A stretch of 64,000 nucleotides of DNA, from contig NC_089449.1 of assembly GCF_026210795.1 (NCBI RefSeq), positions 1,488,001-1,552,000 on the forward strand, given 5' to 3'. The notes beneath the pieces were generated by a model, which saw only the letters and a list, made by a program, of their open reading frames with translations, did no database searches and had not been told where the DNA came from. The position numbers and the translations under genes are program-made. Origin of the DNA: Rhizophagus irregularis. Taxonomy: Eukaryota; Glomeromycota; Glomeromycetes; Glomerales; Glomeraceae. Every line of letters starts with the position of its first letter. Position 1 is the stretch's first letter. This document shows positions 19,816-33,300 of this stretch, one piece after another.

Positions 19816-20333
19816 ACATCAGGAAATTTAGGCGTAATTTAGTGTAATATTTTGGAGGTAGTGTAAAATTTCGAAATATTACACTAAAAACGTAATATTA
19901 CAAAAGTTTACGCTTTTAAATTTGAATAATTATAGTAATTTAAGAATATCTCGCTATCTACTGATCCAATCAAGACGATCTATAGCTCATTGGAATCAGC
20001 TCATCAAGACGAATCAAATGGTAGTAAATCGCATTTCTACAGTTGATAGAACGCTCTATAGTATGCAATAAGTTTTAAATTAATAGAAAGTCATCTATCA
20101 AATGTAAAGATAAGATTTTACTACCATTCGATTCGTCTTGATGAGCTGATTCCAATGAGCTATAGATCGTCTTGATTGGATCAGTATATAGTGAGATATT
20201 CTTAAATTACTATTATTATTCAAATTTAAGAGCGTAAACTTTGTAATATTACGTTTTTAGTGTAATATTTCAAAATTTTACACCACCTCTGAAATATTAC
20301 ACTAAATTACGCCTAAACAAATTTCCTAATGTA
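19816..20333. mobile_element. Foldback/palindromic element, about 518 bp
   Basis: The left arm from ACATCAGGAAATTTAGGCGT and the right arm ending ACGCCTAAACAAATTTCCTA are near-perfect inverted copies for about 240 bp. They share AAACGTAATATTACAAA, AATATCTC, CAATCAAGACGATCTATAGC and GAATCAGCTCATCAAGACGA. Similarity continues weakly almost to the centre (about 20075). The arms contain the shared core also seen in the satellite array. No coding capacity is present. Confidence 0.85.
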
Positions 20334-20979
20334 GATATGTACTAATAAAAACTCTTGTATCTTAAATTAGTAAATTATATTTAACTTATTAGCCAAAATT
20401 TTTGCTCTATTATACAACTTTTTAAAGTTCTTTTTTTTAAATAAAATAACTACTTTTAATATAATTACCTAGTAATGGAATTGGTTTAAAATTTAATTGG
20501 AAAATGAAAACTTTGATTGTCTTATGAAGATTTTAAAGAGTGTGAAAAATGAAATTAATGATGAAGATTGTAAACAATATCTTAAGTTATTACAGAATAT
20601 TAACCAAATAATTTATATTATTTTTGTTCTTTGTATACTAGAAATAATATAATGAATATGTTGTCTAGACAAAATAAGTATAGTGTGATTGAAAAAGTAA
20701 CATATTGTCAGCAATAATCTCTTTTATTATACTTATAAGTTATAACAATGATTTTTTTAAAACAATAATGCTATGATTATATTCTTTTAATCTTCTCAAT
20801 TAAATATTCTTTTTTCAGCTAAATGTTAATTCATATTCCATTCAGTATATTATTTTTCTGATCACGTGATTATTCTGGTATTTACAGTTATATCAGTTAC
20901 CAATCAGCTACCTAATTGATAATTGATTGGTAACTAATTGATGCCTAATTTTTTTACTTTTCAGCCTGTATCATTCTCA

Positions 20980-21095
20980 GACTTAGGGTAAAAATAATAT
21001 ATAATATTTTGTACAGATCTTACTATAAAAGGAATTTTATGTTACATTATTATGATTTTTTTCCTTTTTAACTAATTAATCTGCCTAACATTAAA
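20980..21095 (-). mobile_element. Partial inverted copy of the MULE-like MITE
   Basis: Reverse-complemented, this stretch reads GTTAAAAAGGAAAAAAATCA and then TAATGTAACATAAAATTCC, matching the interior of the MITE at 34-257 (about 115-190). The termini are not recognisable. Confidence 0.55.
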
Positions 21096-21355
21096 TGATC
21101 AGTATAGAAAATTTACTTTTATAAAAATATCTCATATATAAATAGGAAATCATTTTTATTATTAGTTTATAAATTTAATAAATTTAAAATGTTAATTTAA
21201 AGTTAATAAATAAATTAATTAAATTATATATATATAAATCATCATATTTTAATATTGTTTTCTTGTCTTACTGGTTCACTTTGGTCATTTGAAAAATTAT
21301 ATATGTATTAGCACTTCTTATACTTCTGGTTAGATATTTTGGCTAATTATATTAT

Positions 21356-21599
21356 TAAGGTTGCTTGTCTAAACCTCTTCAAAATCCTACGATTAGTTTC
21401 GTCAAAATTTTACTATAGATTTATTATAGTTTCGGCAGAGTTTCGGCAGTTTCGGCATTTATAATAAGTTTCGGCAGTTTCACCTTTCTCCAAAGTTTCG
21501 CCAGTTTTTTAATATAACTTTAATATAGTTTCGGCAGAATTTCGCTTTTCGGCGAAATGCCATCTTGCCTAAACCCCTAGGTTTCGGCAAGCAACCTTA
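21356..21599. mobile_element. hAT-like MITE, 244 bp, copy 2
   Basis: Same length and sequence as 9784-10027 apart from a few bases (TTTCGGCAG replaces TTTTGGCAG at several places). The perfect 8-bp duplication TATATTAT is at 21348-21355 and 21600-21607. Confidence 0.92.
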
Positions 21600-21664
21600 T
21601 ATATTATTATTTAAAAAAAATGTATTTAGACAAAAATATCAGCCAGATGTTAAACTAATAAAAA

Positions 21665-21915
21665 TATTCAAGAGCTGGAGAAACTAGGAGGTTTTGGCAA
21701 GTTGGAGAAATACTGAAATGGCAAAACTTTTCCAAAAATATATGAAAAACTTATAAAAAAGTTGGCAAAACTCCGAAGAAAAACAAAACCTTATAAAACT
21801 TATTATAAATGCCAAAACTGCCAAAACCTTGCCAAAACTATAATAAAACTATAGTAAAATTTTAGAGAAATTAATCATAGAATTTTGAAGAAGTTTAGAC
21901 AGGTAACTTTATCTT
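21665..21915 (-). mobile_element. Diverged inverted relative of the 244-bp MITE
   Basis: Reverse-complemented, it reads GTCTAAACTTCTTCAAAATT and later TTTATTATAGTTTTGGCA and TTTGGCATTTATAATAAGTT in the same order as the 244-bp family. Ends are eroded (GTTACCTGTC for GGTTGCTTGTC). It is an older member lying about 65 bp from the young copy in the opposite orientation. Confidence 0.65.
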
Positions 21916-22187
21916 CTAATTACACCATTATGCATTTTTGTGAGTAAGGTATCACTACATCTAGTAAATAAAATGAAAACATTTACATAGTATTTTATAG
22001 TAGGAAAACTACATTTTTCAAATGTATTATTAATTTTTCTTTTTAATAAAAATTAAAAAATGACTTATCTTTATGATAATAGCAGATTTTTATTATTTAC
22101 AAATTTTTACTGATTAATATTTGGATCATGAGTTAATATATGGCAAAATTTGAAAAATATTATTTTTATTAAAAATAAAAAAATTAT

Positions 22188-22327
22188 TACCATACCATTC
22201 CAAAATTAAACAACCATTTTTTTGAACTTAATTCCAGCCAAAGCAGTCATAATTCTGGTCAAAATCTCCATAATGCGGGCTAAGGTTGCTTATTTTCAGG
22301 GTTGTTTAATTTCGGAATGGTACGGTA
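22188..22327. mobile_element. MITE, 140 bp, 28-bp TIR
   Basis: TACCATACCATTCCAAAATT at the left is matched at the right, read inward, by TACCGTACCATTCCGAAATT, and both continue into AAACAACC. The inside carries a GGTTGCTT phrase. No clear target duplication is seen. Confidence 0.65.
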
Positions 22328-25300
22328 CTTCTATTAATCAAATTCTTTTCAGTATAAATTATAAAGTATAATAATAATATAACTGTTAAACTGAAATATA
22401 TTTTATTGATAGCAATTTTACTTTAATTGTAATATACTATTGAAATGTAACAATTCTTGATATGGATTGATATTTATAATATTTCTTTTACCTGTACTGT
22501 ACATACCACTAGTATTTAATATTATAGTATGTATTTTTACAAAAACTATAGCTTAAATCAAAGAAGTTGCTCTAATTAGCATTCTCAAAAATGGCTGGAA
22601 AAAATGTTTGATTAGTATTATTTTTATTTTTTTATATTGCAAATATTGCAAAATAATTAAGTACTGTAATGTGAAATATAATATAGTATTGGTTTAACCA
22701 GATTATAAATAAAAAATACATAAATTATATAACTATATGACGTGAAATATAATTTTTGTTCTTAAATACCAAATTTCTTTTATTATTAGTTCAAATTACT
22801 AAAAGGTTTAAAAGGTTTAATGAAATATAATAATTTAGTTATAATAGTATAAAGGTTTATTTTAATATACTGTACATTTATTTAGAAATCCATAGACATA
22901 TAATAAAGGTCAAACAAGAGTTGATTAATACATCAAAAAAAGATAAATCATTTTTTTTTTAAAGGAATATAATAGGGTTCAACTTATATTAAGTGTTCAT
23001 TTACAAAGTATTAATAATACAATTACTGACCTTACTTTTACTAAATGGAAATTTAAATAGCCTAGTAAAATAGAATATCATGCTAAAAATGTGACTTTAA
23101 TTGTATAATTATGAAGTATCTACGTTAGTCACATAATTGACACATCTAAGTCATCATTTGATTACAATGTCGGAAGTGATAAATTAACATTATGCTCGGA
23201 GTAATACCTTTTGAAACTTGGAATTCTTAGGCATTTGAGGCACATATGGTGTTCTTACCTCAGGACTATCTGAAACTGTCACATACGCGTTGCTGTGAAA
23301 CTTTACATGCAGTAGGAATGAAAAATATATGTAAAAAACAAGGTATGTTTTTTTTTTAGATGGATGCGGATCCTGGATTAAATGCGAGCCCTACATTATT
23401 GCTCTCACAAAGAATCTACAGCTAATTGTATATTTCTACTCCAGTTAATTGTTTCTGTAGTAAATGCTATATTTCTACTCCAGATTACATGCTTCGCATA
23501 ATGTTTATTAAATCTATCCCTTGTTTTTTGGATAATAGGGTGTTGAAAAACTATGATTTATTTCAAATCTCTCAAATCTCTCGGTTAATCCACTGAGTTC
23601 ATTACCTCTCATATCCCCAATAATCATTTTCTACTTTGAAATAAATTATCTCACTCTCACGGTCTCACCATATGAGAGATTAAATTCCGAAGATTAGCAA
23701 TAGGATTTTTTTTTTAAAAAAAAATAAAACGATATAATACAATATATCCTACCATTTTTCACATCAATCATGTGATTTACAATTCGACCCTAGCAATGCG
23801 GTCAGAATTGATGATTGCACCATTCTCCTCTAAAATCATTTGGAAAGCTCCATAGTCCGTTAGTTCGTAAACTTAGTACTGTATTTATATTTTTTAAGGG
23901 ACCTTTATCATTCTATTCCTTTTTAAAACAAAAAATAGAATGACATAATCGACGTATATGCCTGATCATTTGATGCTTTTTTTATTGCATCAATTTCTTT
24001 CTTTTTATTGCATAAATCTGGTGAAACTAACCGAACGGAAAGTTTTAAAGGATCAGCCAAAAAATATGTAACTCGGCGAATTTTCTATCAGGGAGAGATC
24101 TGTAAAAGTATTTAACCAAAAATTATCTAGAAAGAAAGTTATTTTTTTTTGGTAATTTAAATAACATAAAATAGTTATATGGCGTTAATAAAAATAAAAT
24201 TTACTTACTCCAGATTATAAATTTTCCTAAAATATACATAAAAGGCATAAGGGATTACATTACATACAATTTCATCAAAGATTTTCAGGGATTTTTTACT
24301 TTGCCGTTATTTAATGAATGATTCTTTTTGTTTCAGATTTTCAAGGTTGCTTTTTATTTATTTTTTGTGTTGCCTCAAAAATAAATCTTTTCTCATGATT
24401 GAAAGTTTTTTTTCATTGATGTTGTTACACTTTTGATACCTACACTTATAGCATCCAAGGCACAAAAATTTTTAAGATTATTCAGGGTTCTATGATTTAA
24501 ATCAGTTTACTTTTTCAAGTAAAAATAAATGAAATCTAAATGGTTCATTCTAATAAATATTACATAATAATTAAATATCATTTGCTTGTGAAATGATAAT
24601 TTCTTTTCCTCATGTTAAATTTTTTTTTTTTGAGTAATCTATTTCCATTTTCTTTTCATTTATATAATAAAAATAATAAAATATAAATTCTTCTTTGTTT
24701 AGTATTTAATTATCTCGTAAGAGTTTCCTAAATAATTGATTAATTAAAAATTATTATTAATCATAAATAATTGATTACGTTATATCTTTTACCGTGTTTC
24801 CTACTTCTAAAAATATTCTCGCGCCAAAACCTTGAACTATATTAAAATCATTTTTTTTTTAATTTACCATTATTATTAAATTAATTTTTTTGGGTTCCCT
24901 TCCCCAACTTTTTTTTTTTTTTTTCTTCTTTCACATTTTTGTACATTTTCAAATAGAGAAAATGTTTGATAAACAGGTGGAATTTAATCTTTTTCAGTCA
25001 AAAGTAATTCTTTGTTATAAAAATACATATATAATATATATATATATATATATATAATGGTATGTATTTTTTTAAACGGGCCATTTTGGTTGATCGATTT
25101 TTAAATCACATTGGCATACACAAGATTTTCAAACCATTAATCACTTTTGGAAACAAAAAAAAAAAGGTTGTAACGGTAATACCGGTAATACATTATCACA
25201 CGCATTTACACATATGAAAAATAACCCCCTTTTAAAAAATAACAATAACGCAATAAAGAAATTTCTTTTTTTTTTCTTTTAAAAAAAAAAAAGAAATTTT

Positions 25301-25960
25301 AAAATAAAAAAAATAAAAACGGATCAAAATATAAAAAGTACCTTTTAATAATAATAATAATAATAATCATATTTTATTTTATTTTATTTTTCATCAATTA
25401 CCATAAAATTTTTTTTAAACGTTAAAAATTTTTTTTTTCAATCAATTATATTTTATTAAAAAGGGGGGGAAGTTTTTTTTTTTATTGTAAAAAAAAATAT
25501 AAAGAAATTTTTAATATAAAAAATTAAAAATAAATATATTTTTTAAGAAAAAAAATATCTTTTATATATATACACAAACTGCTATATGACGATCGTTTCA
25601 CATGAATCCTTTGTCCTTTTTCACATTACCTTGCTGAATAGTAAGTAATTGTTGAATTTTTTTTTTTCACCACCTGATTTAAAAATTCCAATTTAGAAAT
25701 AACTCTTTTCCTTTCTTTCTTATCAAAAGCAATTTCATCATTATCCCATTATATATTAAATTTATTACAAAGAAAAAAATAGAGTTTAAACCATTTTTAA
25801 ATTAATGTAAGGGGAAGAATAAAGTTTATTTGATCTTACAAAGTTAAATAAGATTATTAAGATTAAGAATTATTATTGAAAAATGAACACAAAGATTAAG
25901 TTTTTTTATTATATATTATCATTTCTTATCATGTTTAAGTGCATTTAATTATAATAGGAA
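22328..25960. other. Gene-free AT-rich stretch; composition changes here
   Basis: No supported gene. A short direct repeat (TATTTCTACTCCAG, about 23432 and 23470) is present. From about 23.7 kb onward long T and A homopolymers, often as a T run directly followed by an A run, become frequent, which is not the case to the left. Confidence 0.5.
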
Positions 25961-25964
25961 AAAA

Positions 25965-26165
25965 AGTAGCGGCAAAATCAACTAGCAGAATCAACTAGCA
26001 GGTAAACGGGCACAAAAACAACTAGAAAAACAATTAGGCAATGACTGTAAAAATCAACTAGAATTAATTGCAAAAACAACTAGCATTAATGGTAAAAGCA
26101 ACTAGCATTAACGGCAAAATAACTAGCATTGATGGTAAAAAATTAGTGGTAAAAACAACACTATC
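25965..26165. repeat. Minisatellite, CAACTAGCATTAAxGGxAAA type
   Basis: Eight or so imperfect units of roughly 15-25 bp built on AACTAGCA/AACTAGAA separated by xGGCAAAA or xGGTAAAA. Non-coding. Confidence 0.7.
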
Positions 26166-26511
26166 CTAATAACGTGATACGAACGGTAAATGACCGCAGT
26201 ATTTGAAAAATTCACACCGCAGTAAATCAAAATTACATTTTAGGAAAGAAAAGTCTTTCTAAAACTTTGTCTTTTTTTTTTCCAAGGTCCCCCCTTTTTT
26301 TTATTAACAAATACGGGATAGATTGAACGGAATTCATACTATCATACTAATAATCTTTTTATGGTTTAACTTTAGTAAATGTCCGCTTACGAGATAAAAG
26401 TGCGCCAGCCTTTAGATGACCACAACTTTATCTTATTGCCCAATCTGTTACTAATAATAAATAACTAAGATTGGATTTAAACTTCTCTTTTTGATTCGAT
26501 ATTCGAAAATG

Positions 26512-26790
26512 TACTCTTGTTACTTTGTTACTTTGTTACTTTATTACTTTGATACTTTGTCACTTTGTTACTTTGTTGTTACTTGTGTACTTTAAATAAT
26601 AAATAAATAGAATTTTCAAAAACGGTAAACAAAAGTGAGAATGTAGTTTCGAATACTAACTTAGTTTAAAATTTTTTTGCTAATTTATAACGGAAAAAAG
26701 AATTTTACCGAAGGAATATATGTAAATTTATGTAAATTTATGTAAATTATGTAGTCTATGTAAATTATGTAGGTTATGTAGGTTATGTAA
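26512..26790. repeat. Two short minisatellites (TTACTTTG and ATGTAAATT)
   Basis: At 26515-26585 a TTACTTTG/TTACTTTGTTA unit repeats about seven times. At 26716-26790 ATGTAAATT/ATGTAGGTT units repeat about eight times. Confidence 0.7.
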
Positions 26791-27201
26791 TTATGAACTT
26801 AAACCTTAAAATCGAAAAGGAACATAAGAGGAAAGTTAAAGGGGAAAAAAATACTTTTACCCTTTTTTATATATACATATATGTACATTGTACATTTTTT
26901 TCTCAAGTTTCTTTTAATGGTAATAGTAAACAATTGCGGTTGACACACCATGACATTTCTTATTTTGAACCTTTTTTTATAAGGATAATTTCATTTCATT
27001 TCGGGTTAATTAAAATTATTTTGGTGTTATAGAAGTTTTATTATTCCCATTATTCCATTCCTCTTCTAATTGTAAAATTCCTTTATTTGTAAAAATTAAA
27101 AAGCATAACAAAAACAAAAAGTATGTTTTCATCATTTTAAGGGTAAACATTCTTAATGAATGAATTTCATCCTTATTTATATGTTTATATGTTTATATGT
27201 T

Positions 27202-27227
<26 letters not shown>

Positions 27228-27232
<5 letters not shown>

Positions 27233-27335
27233 TCGCCTTGTTTCGCCTTTCGCTTTGTTGTTTCGCCTTCATCTTGTTGTTTCGCCATTCACTTTGTTGT
27301 TTCGCCTTCTCCTTGTTGTTTCGCCTTCTTGTTTA
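27228..27335. repeat. Minisatellite, about 24-bp TTGTTGTTTCGCC unit
   Basis: About five units of TTGTTGTTTCGCC plus TTCTCC or TTCATC or ATTCAC spacers, after a short TA microsatellite (27198-27225). Three plus-strand frames stay open through it only because the repeat lacks stops. Confidence 0.7.
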
Positions 27336-30300
27336 TATGTAAAAAGCGTAGAAAAGAAAGCATGCAAAATAAAAATAAAAATAAAAATAAAAAAATTAAG
27401 ACTTTTTATAAAGATACATTTGGTCTCATTTACAATTCTTAACTTACTAAAATGATAAATTTGGTCAATCTGATTGTTCTTAATGTTTTAATGTTTGGAC
27501 ATATGACTTCATTATTTCCTTCGTTTTTTTTTTTTAAAAAAAAAAAAAAAAAAGAGATTTTAGTTTCAATAAAGTTGCCCACCCCAACGAAAAAAGTTAC
27601 ATGTAAATAATAAAAATTCAGCCAAAAAGTGAATATTGAGGTGGCGGTATCAATATTTGTTTATTAAATATTTATATATTACAAGGTATTACATTGTTGT
27701 GTGAACAATTTATAAATAGTAACACAAAAAAAAATTTATTATTCACTCGGTTTTTACTCAGGATTTTTTTTACTAAGTTTTTATTAATTTTATTAAGGTT
27801 TTGTCCAGTAACAATAAAAAAAAAACCATGTTTATTAACTCATGGTATACAAAAAATTTTTTTTATAATGACGATTACTTAAAGAATCTACTTTGAAACA
27901 CGTTTGTTCGTTTGTTAACTTTCTTGTTTATCTTAAATCTGTCTTAAAAAAAAAAATCAACTTTAAAATTTGCGACACGAAAAAAAAAAAACATTAACAC
28001 GACATATTATCAACCGTTTCTAACGTGGTTAATATTGATATCGTTAAAGAAGATTAATTAACTTTCTTGGGTAAATTATTATAAGGTTTTCTTTTAAAAA
28101 AAAAAACAAATGGTCAACAAATGGTCAACAAATGGTCATCATTTATAATTTATGCGTTAAACATTTTGAATTTCTTTACTTTTAAAGGAATAATTTTTTT
28201 TTTCTCAAAAGTTATAATAATAATAATATATTTGGAAAAAAAAATAAAAAAAAATAAAAAAAATAAAAATTTTAAAATCCTAAAAAAGGAAACATACATT
28301 ATATACAAATAATAAACAAAATGATAAAAGTCAATAAGGTATTATTTGTTGAATATAAGTTTTGTACGCTAGTTATTTGTATAGTTGTACATTAGTTATT
28401 TTGTAAGTCATACGTTAGTTATTTGTTTACCTTTTTTTTTTTCGACAACTCTTGATTAGATAATAATAAATTTAAATTTATTGGTTTGGATTATCTTTTT
28501 TTTTTTTTCGCCCAAAAATTATTTACCCCAACGAAATCTTTGAGAATATCGAACGATTATGTGATAGACGAAGAGAAGTAAATAAAAGATTTTTTTTAGA
28601 TTGTTGGGAATATTTTTTTTCATTATATTTTTTAAAATTAGTAGTTTTAATTTTTCCAATTATGAATCGGCAATACCCGATCATCAAAGGGAATTTTTAG
28701 CCACGGACCATTCGGACCATTGTAACATTTGGTAAGTAAATATTGGTAAATATTGGTAACTTACGGAAAAAAAACAATGGATTGCCAGTTTTATATTTTC
28801 CATTTACAATAAAAAATAAAAAAAACGATGAAAAAATTCTTGTTTTTTAACTGATGGTTAAAAAAAAAAAATTGATAAAAGATAAAGATAACCTTATTAT
28901 CATAGTGAGGTCATCTGATGATATTTAAATATGTTAAAATATGTTTAAAATGTTTAAAATATGTTTAAAATATTTTAAATATGGCGTAGTAATTAATTAA
29001 TTAGTAACAAAATAGATATAGTAAATATGTAACATATACTGTATTTATCTACCATTTTTGCCAAGTGGGAGATGTAAACAATAGGAAATTTTTTCAATAA
29101 ACATTTAAATAACATTTTAAGTAATTTGACGTCCAAATATCGTAAAAATCATTTTTTTTTCAGGTCATGTCTAATTTAGTCAGGTGGTTCGTTAAAATAT
29201 CGCGTTTTTTTTTTCTTACAATGAGAAAATATTTTAGAAATGAAATATTTTACTTTTGATATGTTAATTAAAAAATAATTATATACTAAAAAATTACGGG
29301 AAATCAAAAAAAAAAATGACGGGTAATCGAGTAAAGAACGGTTTGGAAAAAAAAAGTGAAGTTCTTTCATACAAAAATAAATAAAATATAAATAAATAAA
29401 TATGCGCGTCCGTTGTTGATCTAATATATATATATACTTTCTTTTACTGAATTAAGGATAAAGAAAACAATTTTTTAAGCAAAAAAAAAATGTTGGGTAA
29501 TGTTTAAGTAATATGTAAAAAAACTCCCCGCAATAATAATAATAATGATAATAATGATAATAATAATTATAATAATAGTAATAATAATAATAATGAGAAC
29601 GATAATAATAATAATGATAATAATTTGTAAAAAAAAAAAGTTTTTTTTTTAAAAAAAAAAAATTCCGAATTCCCGATTATCTTTTTTTTTTTCCAACTAA
29701 TGATGATCATAATACCCCAACTTCATATTCGGCATATTCGGGCGTTTTATTTTATTTAATCGAAAAAAAAAATTTTTTAGAAAATTGGAATTTAAGAAAA
29801 AAAAAAAAAAGACAACAAACATCAAATCATTTTTCGTTTTATATTTTTACATAAAACCTAAAATACTTGTTTCAAGAATTCCCAATTCCTTCGCTGGAAA
29901 AAAAAATTTCTACAGGTCACGTGTGTGTACAAAAAAAAAAATTTTATTCTTTTTTCTCTTCCTTCCGTATTACTATTATAGTATTACAGAATCTTTACAT
30001 CATTAAAAAAAAAATTAAGGTTTGTTATACTAATTGAACTATTATAAACAAACGGTTTGCCGATCTATTAATCATCTGATACAAATTCATGCATACAGTA
30101 CGTAAAGGATTATCCTTCTTTGTGTTGTCTATTGTCTATTGTTCTCTGTTCTCACTATAGATTTTTTTATTGTTACACAATTGTTTTATGCCAAAAGGCT
30201 AAACCTTAAAAAAAATCGAAAAAAAAAAGATGACCGCAGCAAACTATTTTTTATTTTTTTTATGAAAATTTAAACTTTTTTTTCTAAAAAAAAAAAAATT

Positions 30301-33300
30301 TAAATTAAAATTAAATTAATTTTTTAATTTTTAATGTTTTAATTAAAAATATTTTAAATATACATGGCTTTGGTATTCGGTTTCACGGATCCGAAATACT
30401 AGTACCAAAAGATTATAACCCCGGTTTTGTTCATCTTTTTTTTAAGGTTTTCAAAAGGATTAATTAAATACTAAAAAAAAAAATTGATACTATCTTACTA
30501 TTTACAAGGTTAAACAAAATCTAGAATAGAATTATAAGAAATGTCTGCAAGGTCGATTAATATTGTGGAGAGTATTCCGATACCGATAATGATAATATCG
30601 ATGTTACAAACAGAAAGAGAGGAAGGTTCGGTCATCTCCTTACATTTTATTATTATTTATAAAATAAGAAAGAAGAAATATAAGGGATATCATTAATCAT
30701 TATTTAAGAATCTAATTTAACAAATAATCTTTTTTTGGTTGTTTAATACTTTAATACTTTAATTTGATTATCTATAATGCGTAAAAAAAGTTAGAAAAAA
30801 AAGAAAAAAAAATTTTGGCTTTTTTTTCCCCACAAAAAATGATGTAAACGAAGGCACCACATTTGAATATCATTATTGTTGATTTATTTAGGATATTGGT
30901 TTCATATTTTCTCCCTGGGATATACAATCTCTTTTTTTTTACTTTATGATTGTTTTTTTTTTAAAAAAAAAAAAGATATAAATGGATTTGTGGCAAAAAA
31001 AAATCTTTAAGGAAACTCAGTTTAAACAAAAATGATAAGCTAATATTATTCCCCACTTTTTTTTATAATTAAGCTTACCTGTTTACTAGTACCCTGTTAC
31101 TAGTTGTACTAGTTTAATATAGTTTTTTTTAGATTGATAATGTTGCGTTTCCAAAGTAATGCATAATTTTGCATAATTACTACCTTATTGAAGATATATG
31201 ATATAATAATAGAATCTTTCTTAAAAAAAAAAAACAAATAAATAAATATTTTACGTTTTTAACTAGTTTATAGTTAATAAAAAAAATTTTTTTTTTAAAA
31301 AAAAAAAGAAAGAAATTTTCTTCTTTTTCTCCGTGTCAAAATTATCCATTCATTCATTTAATTGAATTACAGTACAATATCAATCTAAACCATTTTCATA
31401 TTCAACAACAATTTGAATCTACAATGTAAAAAAAAAAAATTTTTTTTTTCGGGAATGTATGATACATATGAGACATATTACAAAAAATCAAAAATCAGGG
31501 AATTCTCCGTGTAATTTAATTTGAATTTTTAAATTACAAATTGCCCAGGAAAAAAGTATATACAGGATTTTTTTTTAATATCCTTCCTTCAAGGGAAAAA
31601 TATGTTGAACATTAATACAGGCAGGCAGCAAGCATACCGCGGTATCTGGTAGGGCATTGTGGTAAATCCTAAAACGCCTCATTTTTTTAAATAAAGAAAT
31701 TTTCAAAAAAGGTATTTCTTTATCTAATATTATTTTACAATAAACAACAATGGTAAAAATATCCATTCACTTTCACCCCATTGTTAAAAAAAAAACAACG
31801 AATCTTGTATTTTCTTTTGCATATAATTTTATTATTTTTAAATAAAACGTAATTTTGCTTTTTGGCGGAATAATGGAATACACCGACATACATCAATTAT
31901 CCTGTTATATAATTTTTTTTTTTTTAAGGAAAAGTTATCAAGTCACTAAATTTTAATAGAGTTAATAGGATTGTCATCTTTATTCCTTTTTGTTTTGGTT
32001 TTAGCCTTTAAAAACACAACAATCACAGTTTTACTATATAGATTTCATTAGATTCATTTACTTTGTTCTTTAAACATTATAAACACTATAAACACTAATT
32101 AAGAAGATTGATCGATATATTAGGTAATTTAACGATTGATCCCGTGTACAGCAGCATTACAATGAAATTTTTTTTTCATATTTTCTTACAATAAAAACAA
32201 ATTTCGTACGTGTTATTTTGGAGGCGCAGAAGCAATAATCTTATAAGGCTTTTTTTAGATAAATTAAAAAAAAAAATCAAGTAAATTAAATAGTAATGAT
32301 CGACAAACTTTTTCGAAACATCAGATCATTGATCCATTGATTATGTAATTATGTAACCATATATGCGCAATCGGAAGTTTGAAGCATTTCCTCCGACATT
32401 ATCCAAGATTTTAATTATTCTATTTGTTTCTAGAAAGAACTTTTATATAATAATTTTATAATAAAATTTTTTTTTACTTTTTTTTTTTAAAAAAAACATA
32501 CATATATAAAATTATTACCGTATGTAATTTATATTTTATTTACGTATTACAGTATTTCCATAATTTGGTTTCGTTCGTAAAAAATACGAATTACGCGTTT
32601 ACATAATCTTGATGGTAGTTTTTTCGGAAAAGTGGTTTTGAAGAAATTATACAAACGAGGAAATAATGCAAGCCGAATTTTACCTTAAAGATTATTGTTT
32701 GGTATGACAAGAAACAAATATTTGAGGTACGTGACGTTTTTTATGATGACTTATGACAGCACACATAAATTTTTTTTTTTTTTTAATGTAATGTCAAAAA
32801 AAATTGGACAACAAAGTTTTACAATGCAATTAAAATTAGGCGCAGCAATGTGTGGAGTGGGAATTTTTTAAAAAAATTTTAAATAATAATTTGATACGGA
32901 ATCGAATTTTTAATTAAAAAAAAAATTTTTTTTATTTTAGATAGGAGATGATAACATAACCAAATTTGAATTATAATAACTCGGACCCAATTTGTTTTAT
33001 TAGTAATAAATTTGATATTTGATATAAAAAAAAGTTATCAATAGATGGATATGATGTTTATGCATATTGAGAATATTGAATATGTACCTTATTGGTTTAG
33101 CATAAAATCATCAATTTTGTGCAACGCACAGACAAAAATTGTTGCGCCAGAGAGGTACTCTAAGACAATCTATTAATATTTCAAATATTATCAGTTATTC
33201 AGTTATTATTATAAAGGAAAGAATAGAATAATAGGAAAGAATATGGTATTAAGTAGATTTCTTTACTTACACAAGATTTAAATGTTTGCTTGTTTGCTTA

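Noticed and set aside
27156..27455. Three overlapping plus-strand frames
   Set aside because: They arise from a TA microsatellite and the TTTCGCC minisatellite.
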